64,000 nucleotides of DNA from Umezawaea beigongshangensis (GCF_016464305.1 NZ_JAEIOJ010000008.1:237191-301190); one strand, 5' to 3'. Shown: positions 33,725 to 42,553, counted from the first letter of the stretch. A program made the numbers and translations. Notes: generated from the sequence alone by a model not told the origin.

Positions 33725-34872
33725 CTCTCCTCCGAGGGGTGGTCCGCGAGCAGCTGACCGGCGTACGCGGCGGCCGCCGGCTCGAACTGGAGCACGACGT
33801 GGCTGGACGCGGCGTTGACGTCGCGCCAGAAGCGCTGGATCGAGTTCGTCGAGGACTGGCCCGAGGTGCCCGCCGCGCGGAACAGCCGGTTCACCGCGGT
33901 GACGAGCAGGTCGACGGCGACGGCGCAGTCGCGGGTGTTGCGGGCGACCAGCGCGGGCGGGACGACGCCCCGGTCGGCGACGCCAGCGGCGCGTTCGAGC
34001 AGCAGCTGAGCCGCGTCGATCTCGGCCGACGCGCGGGTCAGCGTCAGCTCGTGGGTCTGCGGGCCACCGGTGGTCCCGGTCCGCGGCGGGGCGTTCCTGG
34101 TCTTCTCCCTGACGTACCCGGTCCACGCGGCGAGCGCGCCGCGGGCCGCGCCCAGCACCGGAGCCGCGAACGACAGTCCGTTGACGGCCCGCAGCGGTGC
34201 CGTGCGGCACGCCGCGGCCGATCCCGCCGCCAGTCCCGCCGCGAGCCGGTCGCGGGCGAACGAGTGCGTCGAGGGGACGAAGACGTCCTCCAGCACGAGG
34301 GTGTTGCTGCCGGTCCCCCGCATCCCCACGGAGAACCAGGTGTCCTCGATCCGGTACGCGGCACGGGGGACGGCGAAGAACCGCGCTTCGGGCGCACCCG
34401 CGGCGGCGACCGTCCCGCACACCAGCGCCCAGTCGGAGAAGTCGACCGCGCTGACGAAGCTCCAGGTGCCGGACAGGCGCCACCCGCCGCCGACCGGTTC
34501 GGCGCGGCCGACCGGCACGAGCGCGCCGACGATGAGCGCGTCCGGTCCCCGCGACCAGACGTCGGCCTGCCCCTCGGCGGGCAGGAACGCGGCCATCCGG
34601 CCGAGGCTCGCCGTCAGCGAGGCGAACCAGGCGGTCGACGCGCACGCTTCTCCGAGCGCGGCCACCGCCAGGGTGAGTTCGAGGAAGCCGCCGTCGCGGC
34701 CGTGCCACGCGGCGGGCACGAAGTGCCGCGCGTACCCGGCGTCGAGCACGGCGCGCACGACGTCCGGAGCGAGGCGGCGGTTCGCCTCCGCCTCGTCGGC
34801 GCACCGGGCCGCGACGGCGGCGACCTCCTCCGTCGTGGTCGGACTGTCTTGCGCGAGCGGGTGGTCCAGCAC
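33721..34872 (-). CDS. FMNH2-dependent monooxygenase of the acyl-CoA dehydrogenase fold, ActVA-ORF5-like
   Basis: A 383-aa protein of the acyl-CoA dehydrogenase/HpaB superfamily. It has an N-terminal helical domain ([21 protein letters not shown]), a middle beta domain ([20 protein letters not shown], then [20 protein letters not shown]) and a C-terminal four-helix domain. The catalytic Glu of true acyl-CoA dehydrogenases is not evident. ActVA-ORF5-type enzymes hydroxylate aromatic polyketides with FMNH2 from a separate reductase; the ActVB-like gene at 23.8 kb could supply it. The start is GTG 34872 behind AAGGAGG. A SARP-type promoter lies upstream. Confidence 0.82.
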   Translation of the reverse strand: MLDHPLAQDSPTTTEEVAAVAARCADEAEANRRLAPDVVRAVLDAGYARHFVPAAWHGRDGGFLELTLAVAALGEACASTAWFASLTASLGRMAAFLPAEGQADVWSRGPDALIVGALVPVGRAEPVGGGWRLSGTWSFVSAVDFSDWALVCGTVAAAGAPEARFFAVPRAAYRIEDTWFSVGMRGTGSNTLVLEDVFVPSTHSFARDRLAAGLAAGSAAACRTAPLRAVNGLSFAAPVLGAARGALAAWTGYVREKTRNAPPRTGTTGGPQTHELTLTRASAEIDAAQLLLERAAGVADRGVVPPALVARNTRDCAVAVDLLVTAVNRLFRAAGTSGQSSTNSIQRFWRDVNAASSHVVLQFEPAAAAYAGQLLADHPSEER

Positions 34873-34910
34873 TCCGGCCGCCTCCTTCGTCAGGCAGTGG
34901 TCTTTCCCGG

Positions 34911-34953
34911 AGGATCGCCCGCCCCGCTCGACCCGAACTCGACTCCCGCTCGG
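34911..34953 (-). promoter_or_regulatory. predicted SARP-dependent promoter of the monooxygenase operon
   Basis: Minus-strand heptads CCGAGCG, TCGAGTT and TCGAGCG start 11 bases apart (34947-34953, 34936-34942, 34925-34931). An 8-base spacer precedes -10-like GATCCT (34916 to 34911). The leader to the GTG is about 32 bases. Confidence 0.7.
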
Positions 34954-34997
34954 CCCGCACGGCGGTCGCCGGGGCGCGGAAACCGCCTCGCCCGCGT

Positions 34998-35040
34998 TCG
35001 ACCGGCTTTCGAGCGCAGCTCGATCACCCCCGCTTAGAAA
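34998..35040 (+). promoter_or_regulatory. predicted SARP-dependent promoter of the secreted-protein gene
   Basis: Heptads TCGACCG (34998), TCGAGCG (35009) and TCGATCA (35020) are spaced exactly 11 bases. The last ends eight bases before a -10-like TAGAAA (35035-35040). This is the clearest SARP site in the window, and the only one with a recognisably AT-rich -10. Confidence 0.75.
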
Positions 35041-35132
35041 TGCCCGACCGCACCGGCCGAAGTGGACCGGACCGCAGGGGCCCGGTCCACCGACCGCCAC
35101 CGAACAGCTCCACGACAGCAGAGGAACGACGC

Positions 35133-35822
35133 ATGACCCTCCACTCGACATGGGCCACCCGTCTGGTCGCAGTCGGCGCCATCGCGCTCGCGGGCATCGC
35201 TCCGACCGGCGTCGCGGCCGCGGCCGCGACCGGTCCGGCGACACCGGGCGTGGAAGCGCTCGCCGGGCCGGGTTACCGGAGCACCGCGACCACGGTGGAC
35301 TACGACTGCCTGGTGACCTTCCCCGGTGGCAGCGCCACCATGCCGTACAGCCTCACCTTCACGGTGACCGCGCCGACGTCGGTGGCGCCGTACGGCATCT
35401 TCGGCATCGCCTTCGACCCACCGGCGATCACGCCGAACCCGGCGTTCCAGAGCGACGTCCGCGGCGTCGAGCTCCAGTTCCGGCTGCCCGCGAACGCGAC
35501 GCTGCTCGGCCACGTGCTCCACGGCGGCAGCAACCTCGGCGGCAGCACGCCGACCGTGGAGCGCAGGGGGAACGTCCTGGTGCTCAAGGCCCCGGGTCCC
35601 TTCCAGGCGAACGCGCCGTTCGAACTGCCGACCCTGGCGGTCGGTCTCCTGGCGGGCAGCGGCGGCGTGCTGCTGTCCTCGACCGGCGGCACGGGCGTCG
35701 ACAACCCGTCCTTCCGCTGGACGCGGAACAGCGTGAGCCCCGGCGACCCGCCCGGCACGCTCCGTCCGCTCCTGTGCGAGCCGCCCGCGCCGGTGACGTT
35801 CTCCACGACCGCGATCGGCTGA
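35133..35822 (+). CDS. secreted protein of unknown function inside the PKS cluster
   Basis: A 229-aa protein. It has a Sec-type signal sequence ([23 protein letters not shown], of which the core lies at residues 9-30) and a Gly/Ser-rich beta mature domain with two cysteines (DYDC near residue 60 and LLCEPP near the C-terminus) that could form one disulphide. ATG 35133 follows AGAGGAAC. It does not match an enzyme family I recognise. It has its own SARP-type promoter and lies directly upstream of KS-alpha, followed by a hairpin. An exported protein in this position is unusual; binding or sequestering the product outside the cell is a guess. Confidence 0.75.
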   Translation: MTLHSTWATRLVAVGAIALAGIAPTGVAAAAATGPATPGVEALAGPGYRSTATTVDYDCLVTFPGGSATMPYSLTFTVTAPTSVAPYGIFGIAFDPPAITPNPAFQSDVRGVELQFRLPANATLLGHVLHGGSNLGGSTPTVERRGNVLVLKAPGPFQANAPFELPTLAVGLLAGSGGVLLSSTGGTGVDNPSFRWTRNSVSPGDPPGTLRPLLCEPPAPVTFSTTAIG

Positions 35823-35838
35823 TCCGCCGGTCGCGAAC

Positions 35839-35878
35839 GCCGGGCGGGCACCGCGGGGAAGTCCGCCGCCCGCCCGGC
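35839..35878 (+). terminator. hairpin between the secreted-protein and KS-alpha genes
   Basis: Perfect 11-bp stem (35839-35849 with 35868-35878) and an 18-base loop. It would separate the secreted-protein transcript from the KS-alpha transcript, which has its own promoter. Confidence 0.6.
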
Positions 35879-35888
35879 ACACCGATCG

Positions 35889-35920
35889 TCGAGCCGCGTC
35901 CGAGCGCAGCGCGCCACGCT
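35889..35920 (+). promoter_or_regulatory. predicted SARP-dependent promoter of the minimal PKS operon
   Basis: Heptads TCGAGCC (35889-35895) and CCGAGCG (35900-35906) are 11 bases apart. An 8-base spacer is followed by -10-like CACGCT (35915-35920). The leader would reach the upstream mini-ORF at 35982 after about 55 bases. Confidence 0.6.
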
Positions 35921-35981
35921 GCTCCCACCACCGCACGACCAGCAGGAACCGTTGTCCGCGTTCGAGCCGAGAGGTGCCGAC

Positions 35982-36026
35982 ATGCTTCGTCCGACCATTT
36001 CCCACGCCACCGGCGGTGTCCGGTGA
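35982..36026 (+). CDS. 14-codon leader mini-ORF translationally coupled to KS-alpha
   Basis: ATG 35982, placed after GAGAGGTG, opens the peptide [14 protein letters not shown]. Its TGA (36024-36026) overlaps the KS-alpha GTG (36023-36025). KS-alpha itself has no recognisable ribosome-binding site. The mini-ORF therefore probably delivers ribosomes to KS-alpha by termination-reinitiation. It is too short for a coding test and could be chance; the exact GTGA overlap and good ribosome-binding site are the evidence. Confidence 0.5.
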   Translation: MLRPTISHATGGVR

Positions 36027-37297
36027 CGCGCCGGGTCGTGATCACCGGTATCGGTGTGCGAGCACCGGGAGGGGCGGGCACGGCGCAGTTCTGGGACCTG
36101 CTGACCTCCGGCCGGACGGCCACGCGCCGGATCTCCTTCTTCGACCCGTCTCCCTACCGCTCGCAGGTGGCGGGCGAGACCGACTTCGACGCGTCGGCGG
36201 AGGGCCTGAGCCCCCGCGAGATCCGCCGCATGGACCGGGCCACCCAGTTCGCCGTGGTCTGCGCGCGCGACGCCGTCCGGGACAGCGGGCTGGACGTCGG
36301 CGCGCTCGACCCGCACAGGACCGGTGTCTGCCTCGGCAGCGCGGTCGCCGCAGCCACCAGCCTGGAGAACGAGTACCGGGTCCTGTCGAACGACGGGGAG
36401 AAGTGGCTGGTGGACCCCGAGCACCTGTCGCCTTACACGTTCGACCACGTGGTGCCGAGCGTGATGCCAGCCGAGGTCGCCTGGACCGTCGGCGCGGAGG
36501 GCCCGGTGACCATGGTGTCCAACGGCTGCACGTCCGGGCTCGACTCGGTCGGCCACGCGGTCGCGCTGATCCGCGAGGGCAGTGCGGACGTGGTGCTGGC
36601 GGGCGCCTCGGACACCCCGATCACGCCGATCGTGGTGGCGTGCTTCGACGCGATCAAGGCGACCAGCACCTACAACGACGACCCGGAGCACGCCTCGCGC
36701 CCGTTCGACGCCTCCCGCAACGGGTTCGTGCTGGCGGAGAGCGCCGCGATGTTCGTCCTGGAGGAGCACGGGAGCGCGCGCCGCCGCGGAGCGCACGTCT
36801 ACGCGGAGATCTCGGGCTACGCGACCCGCTGCAACGCCTACCACATGACGGGGCTGAAGACCGACGGCCGGGAGATGGCCGAGGCGATCAGGGCGGCGCT
36901 GGACGAGTCCGGAGTGGACGGCACCGCCGTCGGGTACGTCAACGCGCACGGGTCCGGCACCAAGCAGAACGACCGGCACGAGACGGCGGCGTTCAAGCGG
37001 AGCCTCGGCGAGCACGCGCGCCGGACGCCCGTCAGCTCGATCAAGTCGATGGTCGGGCACTCGCTCGGCGCGATCGGCTCGGTGGAGATCGCCGCGTCCG
37101 CGCTGGCGATCGAGCACGGCGTGATCCCGCCGACGGCGAACCTGCACACCCCGGACCCCGAGTGCGACCTGGACTACGTCCCGCTGGTCGCCAGGGAGCA
37201 ACGGGTGGACACCGTGCTGACGGTCGGCAGCGGGTTCGGCGGCTTCCAGAGCGCGATGGTGCTCCGCCGCCCCGGCACGGCGGGAGCGAGCGCATGA
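36023..37297 (+). CDS. type II polyketide synthase ketosynthase alpha
   Basis: A 424-aa beta-ketoacyl synthase. The catalytic Cys169 lies in [12 protein letters not shown], at the same position as in ActI-ORF1. The two histidine motifs ([11 protein letters not shown] and GHSLGA) and the SIKSMVGH lysine are intact. It condenses malonyl units on ACP together with the chain-length factor. The GTG at 36023 lies at a GTGA overlap with a leader mini-ORF. The stop overlaps the CLF start (ATGA), giving the equimolar expression expected of the heterodimer. Confidence 0.96.
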   Translation: MTRRVVITGIGVRAPGGAGTAQFWDLLTSGRTATRRISFFDPSPYRSQVAGETDFDASAEGLSPREIRRMDRATQFAVVCARDAVRDSGLDVGALDPHRTGVCLGSAVAAATSLENEYRVLSNDGEKWLVDPEHLSPYTFDHVVPSVMPAEVAWTVGAEGPVTMVSNGCTSGLDSVGHAVALIREGSADVVLAGASDTPITPIVVACFDAIKATSTYNDDPEHASRPFDASRNGFVLAESAAMFVLEEHGSARRRGAHVYAEISGYATRCNAYHMTGLKTDGREMAEAIRAALDESGVDGTAVGYVNAHGSGTKQNDRHETAAFKRSLGEHARRTPVSSIKSMVGHSLGAIGSVEIAASALAIEHGVIPPTANLHTPDPECDLDYVPLVAREQRVDTVLTVGSGFGGFQSAMVLRRPGTAGASA

Positions 37298-38511
37298 GGG
37301 TCCACGTGACCGGCCTCGGCGTGACCGCGCCGAACGGCCTCGGGGTGGAGGCGTACTGGGACGCCGTGCTGGAGGGGCGCACGGGCATCGGGGAGCTGAC
37401 CCGGTTCGACGCGTCGGCCCTCCCCGCGCGACTGGCCGGGCAGGTCCTCGACTTCGCGGCCGAGGAGCACGTCCCCAACCGGCTGCTGCCCCAGACCGAC
37501 GTGTCCACCAGGTTCGCGCTCGCGGCGGCGGAGTGGGCGCTGGCCGACGCGAAGGTCGACCCGGCCGCCCTGACCGACTACGACATGGGCGTCGTCACCT
37601 CCACCGCGTCGGGCGGCTTCGAGTTCACCCACCGCGAGTTCCAGAAGCTGTGGTCGCGGGGACCGCGGTACGTCAGCGTGTACGAGTCGTTCGCCTGGTT
37701 CTACGCGGTGAACACCGGCCAGATCTCCATCCGCCACGGCATGCGCGGCCCGAGCAGCGCGCTGGTCGCGGAGCAGGCGGGCGGGCTCGACGCGATCGGG
37801 CACGCGCGGCGCACGGCCCGCCGCGGCACCCCGCTGGTGCTCACCGGTGGCGTCGACTCCGCGTTCGACCCGTGGGGCTGGCTGGCGCACGTCTCCAGCG
37901 GGCGCGTCAGCACCGGCACCGACCCCGGCCGCGCCTACCTGCCCTTCGACACCGGCGCGCGCGGGTACGTGCCGGGCGAGGGCGGCGCCGTGCTGGTGCT
38001 GGAGCAGGCCGAGGCGGCCCGCGCCCGCGGCGCGCACCGCGTGCACGGCGAGATCGCCGGGTACGCGTCCACCTTCGACCCACCGCCCGGCTCCCCGCGG
38101 CCACCGGGGCTCCGGCGTGCCGCCGAACTGGCGCTGGCCGACGCCGGTCTCACCGCGGCCGACGTGGACGTGGTGTTCGCCGACGCCGCTGGCGTGCCCG
38201 CGCTCGACCGCGCCGAAGCCGACGCGATCACCGCCGTCTTCGGCCCGCGCGGAGTCCCGGTCACCGCTCCCAAGAGCCTGACCGGCCGGCTGCTCGCGGG
38301 CGGCGGCCCGCTCGACGTCGTCACCGCGCTGCTGTCCGTCCGGGACGGCGTGATCCCGGCGACGGCGGGCACGACCGACGTGCCGGACGACTACCGGCTC
38401 GACCTGGTGCACGGGTCGCCCAGGGGAGCCGCGGTGACCACGGCCCTGGTGCTCGCGCGCGGGCGCTGGGGCTTCAACTCGGCGGTCGTGGTCACCGCCG
38501 TTCCCGACTGA
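37294..38511 (+). CDS. type II PKS chain-length factor (ketosynthase beta)
   Basis: A 405-aa KS-fold protein in which the active-site Cys is replaced by Gln161 ([13 protein letters not shown]), the hallmark of CLFs. The residues that set chain length in the actinorhodin CLF, Phe109, Thr112 and Phe116, are identical here at the same numbers ([10 protein letters not shown]). A 16-carbon octaketide chain is therefore predicted. Coupled by ATGA to KS-alpha; the ACP follows after 25 bases. Confidence 0.95.
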   Translation: MRVHVTGLGVTAPNGLGVEAYWDAVLEGRTGIGELTRFDASALPARLAGQVLDFAAEEHVPNRLLPQTDVSTRFALAAAEWALADAKVDPAALTDYDMGVVTSTASGGFEFTHREFQKLWSRGPRYVSVYESFAWFYAVNTGQISIRHGMRGPSSALVAEQAGGLDAIGHARRTARRGTPLVLTGGVDSAFDPWGWLAHVSSGRVSTGTDPGRAYLPFDTGARGYVPGEGGAVLVLEQAEAARARGAHRVHGEIAGYASTFDPPPGSPRPPGLRRAAELALADAGLTAADVDVVFADAAGVPALDRAEADAITAVFGPRGVPVTAPKSLTGRLLAGGGPLDVVTALLSVRDGVIPATAGTTDVPDDYRLDLVHGSPRGAAVTTALVLARGRWGFNSAVVVTAVPD

Positions 38512-38536
38512 TCACACCGACTGAGAGGAGACGGGG

Positions 38537-38794
38537 ATGAGAACCATGACGATCGACGACCTCCGCACGATCCTGGTGAGCTGCGCGGGCGAGGAGGAGA
38601 GCGCCGACCCGCGGGCCGACATCTCCGACGTGCCCTTCGACGATCTCGGCTACGACTCGCTCGCGCTCATGGAGACCGGGGCGCGCATCGAGCGGGACTT
38701 CGGCATCAGCCTGCCGGACGAGGTGGTGGCCGAGCTGAGGACGCCCCGCGCGCTGCTCGACCTGATCAACGAGAACCTGGCCGGGGCGAGGTGA
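38537..38794 (+). CDS. type II PKS acyl carrier protein
   Basis: An 85-aa ACP with the phosphopantetheine Ser41 in DLGYDSLALMET. The four-helix layout and length are normal. It follows GAGAGGAGACGGGG; a second ATG three codons in is also possible. The stop overlaps the aromatase/cyclase GTG (GTGA). It carries the growing octaketide for KS/CLF, ketoreductase and cyclases. No dedicated phosphopantetheinyl transferase is present in the window. Confidence 0.95.
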   Translation: MRTMTIDDLRTILVSCAGEEESADPRADISDVPFDDLGYDSLALMETGARIERDFGISLPDEVVAELRTPRALLDLINENLAGAR

Positions 38795-39729
38795 GCCCGG
38801 CACCCCGGCACACCGCGCACTCCCTGGTCGTCGCCGCGCCAGCGGACAGGCTGTACGCGCTGGTGGCCGACGTGACCAGGTGGCCGGTGATCTTCGAGCC
38901 GAGCGTGCACGTCCAGCACCTGGAGCGGGGCGAGCGCGCGGAGCGGTTCCGGTTGTGGGCGCTGGTCGGCGGGGAGGTCCTGTCCTGGACCTCCCGGCGC
39001 GAGCTGGACCGGGCGGCGTCGCGGATCGCGTTCCGGCAGGAGCGCAGCCAGGCGCCGGTGGCCTCGATGGGCGGTGTCTGGCGGTTCACCCCGCTGCCCG
39101 GCGGACGCACCGAGGTCGTGCTCGAACACGACTTCACCGCCGTCGACGACGAGTCCGCCGAGCGCGTCGCCCTGGCCGTCGACGGCAACAGCACCGTCGA
39201 ACTGGCCGCCCTCGCCCGGATCGCCGAGCAGGACCACGCGGTGGACGACCTGGTGTTCTCGTTCGAGGACACCGTCCGGTCGCCCGGCTCCGCGGCGGAC
39301 GCCTACGAGTTCGTCCAGCGCGCGGACGCGTGGCCCGACCGGTTGCCGCACGTGCGCCGCGTGGACCTGCGCGAGGACGTGCCGGGAGTCCAGCACGTGG
39401 AGATGGACACGGTGACCGGGGACGGGGCCGCGCACACGACCAGGTCCGTCCGGTTGTGCTTCGAGCCCTCGCTGATCGTCTACAAGCAGCTCGTGCCGCC
39501 GGCGATCCTCCGGGGGCACAGCGGGTCCTGGGCGTTCGAGGACACGCCGGACGGCGTCGTGGTCACCGCCCGGCACACGGTCGCCGTCGACCCCGCCGCC
39601 GTGCCCGAGGTGCTCGGGTCCGGCCGGACGGTCGCCGACGCCGCGCGGTACCTCCGCGAAGCGCTGGGCAGGAACAGCCTGGCCACGCTGAACGGCGCGG
39701 GCGCTCACGCCGGGGCGCGGCGGTCGTGA
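38791..39729 (+). CDS. didomain aromatase/cyclase (SRPBCC/START-like), ActVII-like
   Basis: A 312-aa protein with two SRPBCC domains, residues ~8-150 and ~160-305. The first shows LYALVADVTRWPVIFEPSVH and the second YEFVQRADAWPDRLPHVRRV, the repeated helix-grip opening. Didomain forms act on C9-reduced chains and aromatise the first ring (C7-C12), which matches the ActIII-like ketoreductase here. GTG 38791 overlaps the ACP stop. It completes a KS-CLF-ACP-ARO/CYC operon. Confidence 0.9.
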   Translation: MSPAPRHTAHSLVVAAPADRLYALVADVTRWPVIFEPSVHVQHLERGERAERFRLWALVGGEVLSWTSRRELDRAASRIAFRQERSQAPVASMGGVWRFTPLPGGRTEVVLEHDFTAVDDESAERVALAVDGNSTVELAALARIAEQDHAVDDLVFSFEDTVRSPGSAADAYEFVQRADAWPDRLPHVRRVDLREDVPGVQHVEMDTVTGDGAAHTTRSVRLCFEPSLIVYKQLVPPAILRGHSGSWAFEDTPDGVVVTARHTVAVDPAAVPEVLGSGRTVADAARYLREALGRNSLATLNGAGAHAGARRS

Positions 39730-39834
39730 GCCCGCCCGTCCCCCGATCGTGCCGTGCGGCGTCGTCCCGCGGTCGGTTGGATCGGGGGGCAGGACGACCG
39801 GGCGAACCCGGACCACCCACGACGGAAGGCCACC

Positions 39835-40212
39835 ATGGGCATCTTCACCGAGGCCGAGAGCGACTACCTCCGATCGGGTCCGACCCGCGAGCTGCTGGCC
39901 AGGATCGCGACGGTGGGCGAGGACGGGACGCCCCACGTGTGCCCGGTGGGCTGGCGGCTCGACCCCGACACCGAGGCCATCGAGATCGGTGGTCGCGACA
40001 TGGAGCGGAGCAAGAAGTTCCGCGACGTCGGCCGCACGCACCGGGCCGCCGTCGTCGTCGACGACGTGCTGCCGCCGTGGGTGCCGCGCGGCATCGAGAT
40101 CCGGGGCCGCGCCGAAGCCGTCGACGGGCCCGAACCGCTCATCCGCATCCATCCCGAGTGGGTGACGTCGTGGGGCATCGACGGCCGTCGGCACACCCGC
40201 ACGACCGGTTAG
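39835..40212 (+). CDS. pyridoxamine 5'-phosphate oxidase-fold (PPOX) F420/flavin-dependent enzyme
   Basis: A 125-aa split-barrel protein. It has a YLRSGPTRELLARIATVGEDG opening (in part), HVCPVGWRLDPDTEAIEIGG and a C-terminal VTSWGIDG. These are typical of short actinobacterial PPOX proteins that use F420 or FMN. It lies 106 bp after the aromatase gene and 47 bp before an SDR. Two F420-type enzymes in one block (this and the LLM protein at 41.0 kb) suggest an F420H2-dependent reduction in tailoring. The substrate is unknown. Confidence 0.75.
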   Translation: MGIFTEAESDYLRSGPTRELLARIATVGEDGTPHVCPVGWRLDPDTEAIEIGGRDMERSKKFRDVGRTHRAAVVVDDVLPPWVPRGIEIRGRAEAVDGPEPLIRIHPEWVTSWGIDGRRHTRTTG

Positions 40213-40258
40213 AACCGGGGACCGGACCGACCGGCTCCCCGCAGACAGGAGGTTCGGC

Positions 40259-40987
40259 GTGAGCGAGAAGAGAGTCGCCGTCGTGACCGGCTCCTCGTCC
40301 GGGATCGGCAGCGCGGTGGCGCGCGGCCTGGCCGCGGACGGGGTGCGGGTGGTCGTGAACTCGGTCCGGTCGGTCGACGCCGGGCGGCGGCTGGCCGAGT
40401 CGCTGCCCGGCGCGATCCACCTGCGGGCGGACGTGGCGGACGAGGAGCAGGCGCGGGGGCTGGTCCGTCGCACGGTCGAGGAGTTCGGCAGGCTCGACGT
40501 GCTGGTCAACAACGCCGGTACGACCCGGCGCATCCCCCACGCCGACCTGGCGGCGGTGACCCCGCAGGTCTGGCGGGAGATCCTCGACCTCAACGTCGTC
40601 GGCACCTGGCAGACGTCGGTCGCCGCGATGCCGCACCTGCGGGAGTCGGGCGCGGGCTGCATCGTCAACGTGTCGTCGGTGGCCGCGAGCAGGCCGGTGG
40701 GCAGTTCGATCCCGTACGCGGTGAGCAAGGCCGCGATCGAGCACATGACGCGCCTGCTGGCAGGCGCGGTCGGCCCCGAGGTCCGCGTCAACGCCGTGGC
40801 GCCCGGCCTGATCGAGACACCGTGGACGAGGGACTTCACCGAGATCGCCGAGATGACGAAGCGGCTGACCCCGTTGAAGCGCGTCGGGCTCCCCGAGGAC
40901 GTCGCCGACGCCGTCCTCGGCCTGATCAGATCGACGTACGTGACCGGACAGGTGCTGCTCGTCGACGGCGGCGCCCACCTCGTCTGA
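40259..40987 (+). CDS. SDR-family oxidoreductase
   Basis: A 242-aa classical SDR. It has the NADP motif TGSSSGIGSAVARGL, NNAG, the catalytic Ser/Tyr/Lys in NVSSVAASRPVGSSIPYAVSK (Ser-Val region and Tyr-x3-Lys) and the C-terminal YVTGQVLLVDGG. The start is GTG 40259 after CAGGAGGTTCGGC. It stands between the PPOX and LLM genes on the PKS strand. Possible roles are reduction of a side-chain or ring carbonyl of the polyketide, perhaps replacing the missing ActVI-ORF1-type reductase. That is inference. Confidence 0.85.
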   Translation: MSEKRVAVVTGSSSGIGSAVARGLAADGVRVVVNSVRSVDAGRRLAESLPGAIHLRADVADEEQARGLVRRTVEEFGRLDVLVNNAGTTRRIPHADLAAVTPQVWREILDLNVVGTWQTSVAAMPHLRESGAGCIVNVSSVAASRPVGSSIPYAVSKAAIEHMTRLLAGAVGPEVRVNAVAPGLIETPWTRDFTEIAEMTKRLTPLKRVGLPEDVADAVLGLIRSTYVTGQVLLVDGGAHLV

Positions 40988-41015
40988 AGGCCCTGCGGGA
41001 GGAGAGGACGGACCG

Positions 41016-42047
41016 ATGGAGCTGGGTGTGAACCTGGTGTACCGGGGCGCGGGCGCCCTGGCGCGGGAGGCCGAGCGGTTGGGGTACGCCATCGCACTGG
41101 CGCCGGAGGGCTACAAGTCCGACGCGCCGAGCGTGCTGGGCCACGTGGCCGCGCTGACCGAGCGGATCGCGCTCGCCTCCGGCGTGATGCAGATCCCCGG
41201 CCGGACGCCGGGCATGGCCGCGCTGACCGCGGCCACCCTGGACAGCCTGTCGGGCGGGCGGTTCCGCCTCGGTCTCGGCGTGTCGAACCCCGACGTCGCC
41301 GACGGCTGGTACGGCGCGACGTTCGACAAGCCGCTCGCCCGCACCCGCGAGTACGTGGAGATCGTCCGGGCGGCGCTGCGGGGCGGACCGGTCCAGCACC
41401 GGGGCGAGCACTACCCGCTGCCGCGGTCGGGGCGAACGCAGGCGCCGCTGCACCTGTTCACCGAGCCGCTGCGCCCCGACCTGCCCGTGTACCTCGCGGC
41501 GGTGGGCCCGAAGAACCTGGAACTCGCCGGTGAGATCGCGGACGGCTGGATCGGCGTCTTCACCTCGCCGGAGCGGGTCCGCACGGCGGTCGGCCACCTC
41601 GCGGCGGGACGGGCCAGGGCCGGGCTGGGCATGGACACCTTCGACGTGCTCCCCTGCCTGGCGACGTCGTTCGCCGAGGACCCGCGCACCGCCGCGGACG
41701 CGCTCCGCGCGCACTACGCGTACCTCCTCGGCATCGGCGACCCGGAGCGCAACTTCTACTGCGGGATGGCCGTCCAGCTCGGCTTCGAACACGCGGTCGC
41801 CGAACTGCACGACCGGCTCCGCGCCGGTGACCGGGACGCGGCGGCCGCCTCGCTCCCGTTCGAGTTCATCGACGCGACGTCCCTGGTGGGTCCGGTCGAC
41901 CGCGTCGCGAGCCGGATGGCGGACTACGCCGCGGCCGGGGTCACCACCCTGGGGATCATGGTGTCGGCCGCCGCCACGACGCTGGAGGGCCGCTTGTCCG
42001 TCATCGGCCGGGCGGCACTGGCGCTGGAGCGCTCCAGGCGCGGTTGA
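41016..42047 (+). CDS. LLM-class (luciferase-like) F420-dependent oxidoreductase
   Basis: A 343-aa TIM-barrel luciferase-like protein. It has an N-terminal strand (ELGVNLVYRGAG), ALTERIALASGVMQIPGRTP, SLSGGRFRLGLGVSNPDV and VYLAAVGPKNLELAGEIADG. This layout is typical of F420-dependent reductases/dehydrogenases in actinomycetes. It is the last plus-strand gene of the cluster, 28 bases after the SDR, and is followed closely by a convergent minus-strand gene. A late redox tailoring step is likely. Confidence 0.85.
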   Translation: MELGVNLVYRGAGALAREAERLGYAIALAPEGYKSDAPSVLGHVAALTERIALASGVMQIPGRTPGMAALTAATLDSLSGGRFRLGLGVSNPDVADGWYGATFDKPLARTREYVEIVRAALRGGPVQHRGEHYPLPRSGRTQAPLHLFTEPLRPDLPVYLAAVGPKNLELAGEIADGWIGVFTSPERVRTAVGHLAAGRARAGLGMDTFDVLPCLATSFAEDPRTAADALRAHYAYLLGIGDPERNFYCGMAVQLGFEHAVAELHDRLRAGDRDAAAASLPFEFIDATSLVGPVDRVASRMADYAAAGVTTLGIMVSAAATTLEGRLSVIGRAALALERSRRG

Positions 42048-42076
42048 CCGTCCACACGCGACGCCGCCGACGCGGC

Positions 42077-42553
42077 TCAGGCGACGGCTCCGAGCATGAA
42101 GCCGCCGTCGGCGAGGATCTCCGATCCGGTGGCGAAGCGGGCCTGGTCGGAGGCGGCGAACAGGACGAAGTCGGCGGTGCGCATGGAGGGAGCGGCGGCG
42201 CGGATGCCCAGCAGCGCGCCGGTGAGGTTGGTCTCCAGCACGCGCCGGAACTCCGGCAGCGGGATGCTCTCGGTGGTGCCGACGCCGAGGTGGGCGGCGT
42301 TGTCGACCAGCACGTCCGGGGGTCCGAAGCGGTCCTCCGTCCGTGCGATCGCCTCGGCCCACTCGGTTTCGCCGGTGACGTCCAGGCGCACGCCCAGCGC
42401 CGGGCCGGGCAGGGTGGCGGCGAGCTGGTCGTACCCCGTGCGGGCGGCGACGACGACGTTCGCGCCCGCCACGGCGAACTGGACGGACAGCGCGGTGCCC
42501 AGAGTGCCGGAAGCGCCGGTGACGATGACGGTCTTGCCGGTGAAGTCGAACAC
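42077..42553 (-). CDS. short SDR-like protein with internal deletion of the catalytic region
   Basis: A 158-aa ORF. The N-terminal part is a normal SDR (TGASGTLGTALSVQFAVAGA, DVLVDNAAHLG, ETNLTGALLGIRAA). After APSMRT it jumps directly to the SDR C-terminal element ADFVLFAASDQARFATG and ILADGGF. About 80-90 residues, including Ser and Tyr-x3-Lys, are missing without loss of frame. It is probably catalytically dead, either a decaying gene or a regulatory remnant. It lies 39 bp downstream of another SDR, both facing away from a TetR gene. Confidence 0.7.
   Translation of the reverse strand: MFDFTGKTVIVTGASGTLGTALSVQFAVAGANVVVAARTGYDQLAATLPGPALGVRLDVTGETEWAEAIARTEDRFGPPDVLVDNAAHLGVGTTESIPLPEFRRVLETNLTGALLGIRAAAPSMRTADFVLFAASDQARFATGSEILADGGFMLGAVA

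Noticed and set aside
38650-41097. 815-codon minus-strand open frame opposite ACP, aromatase, PPOX and SDR genes
   Set aside because: The plus-strand genes have motifs and GTGA/ribosome-binding-site support; the antisense frame has none.
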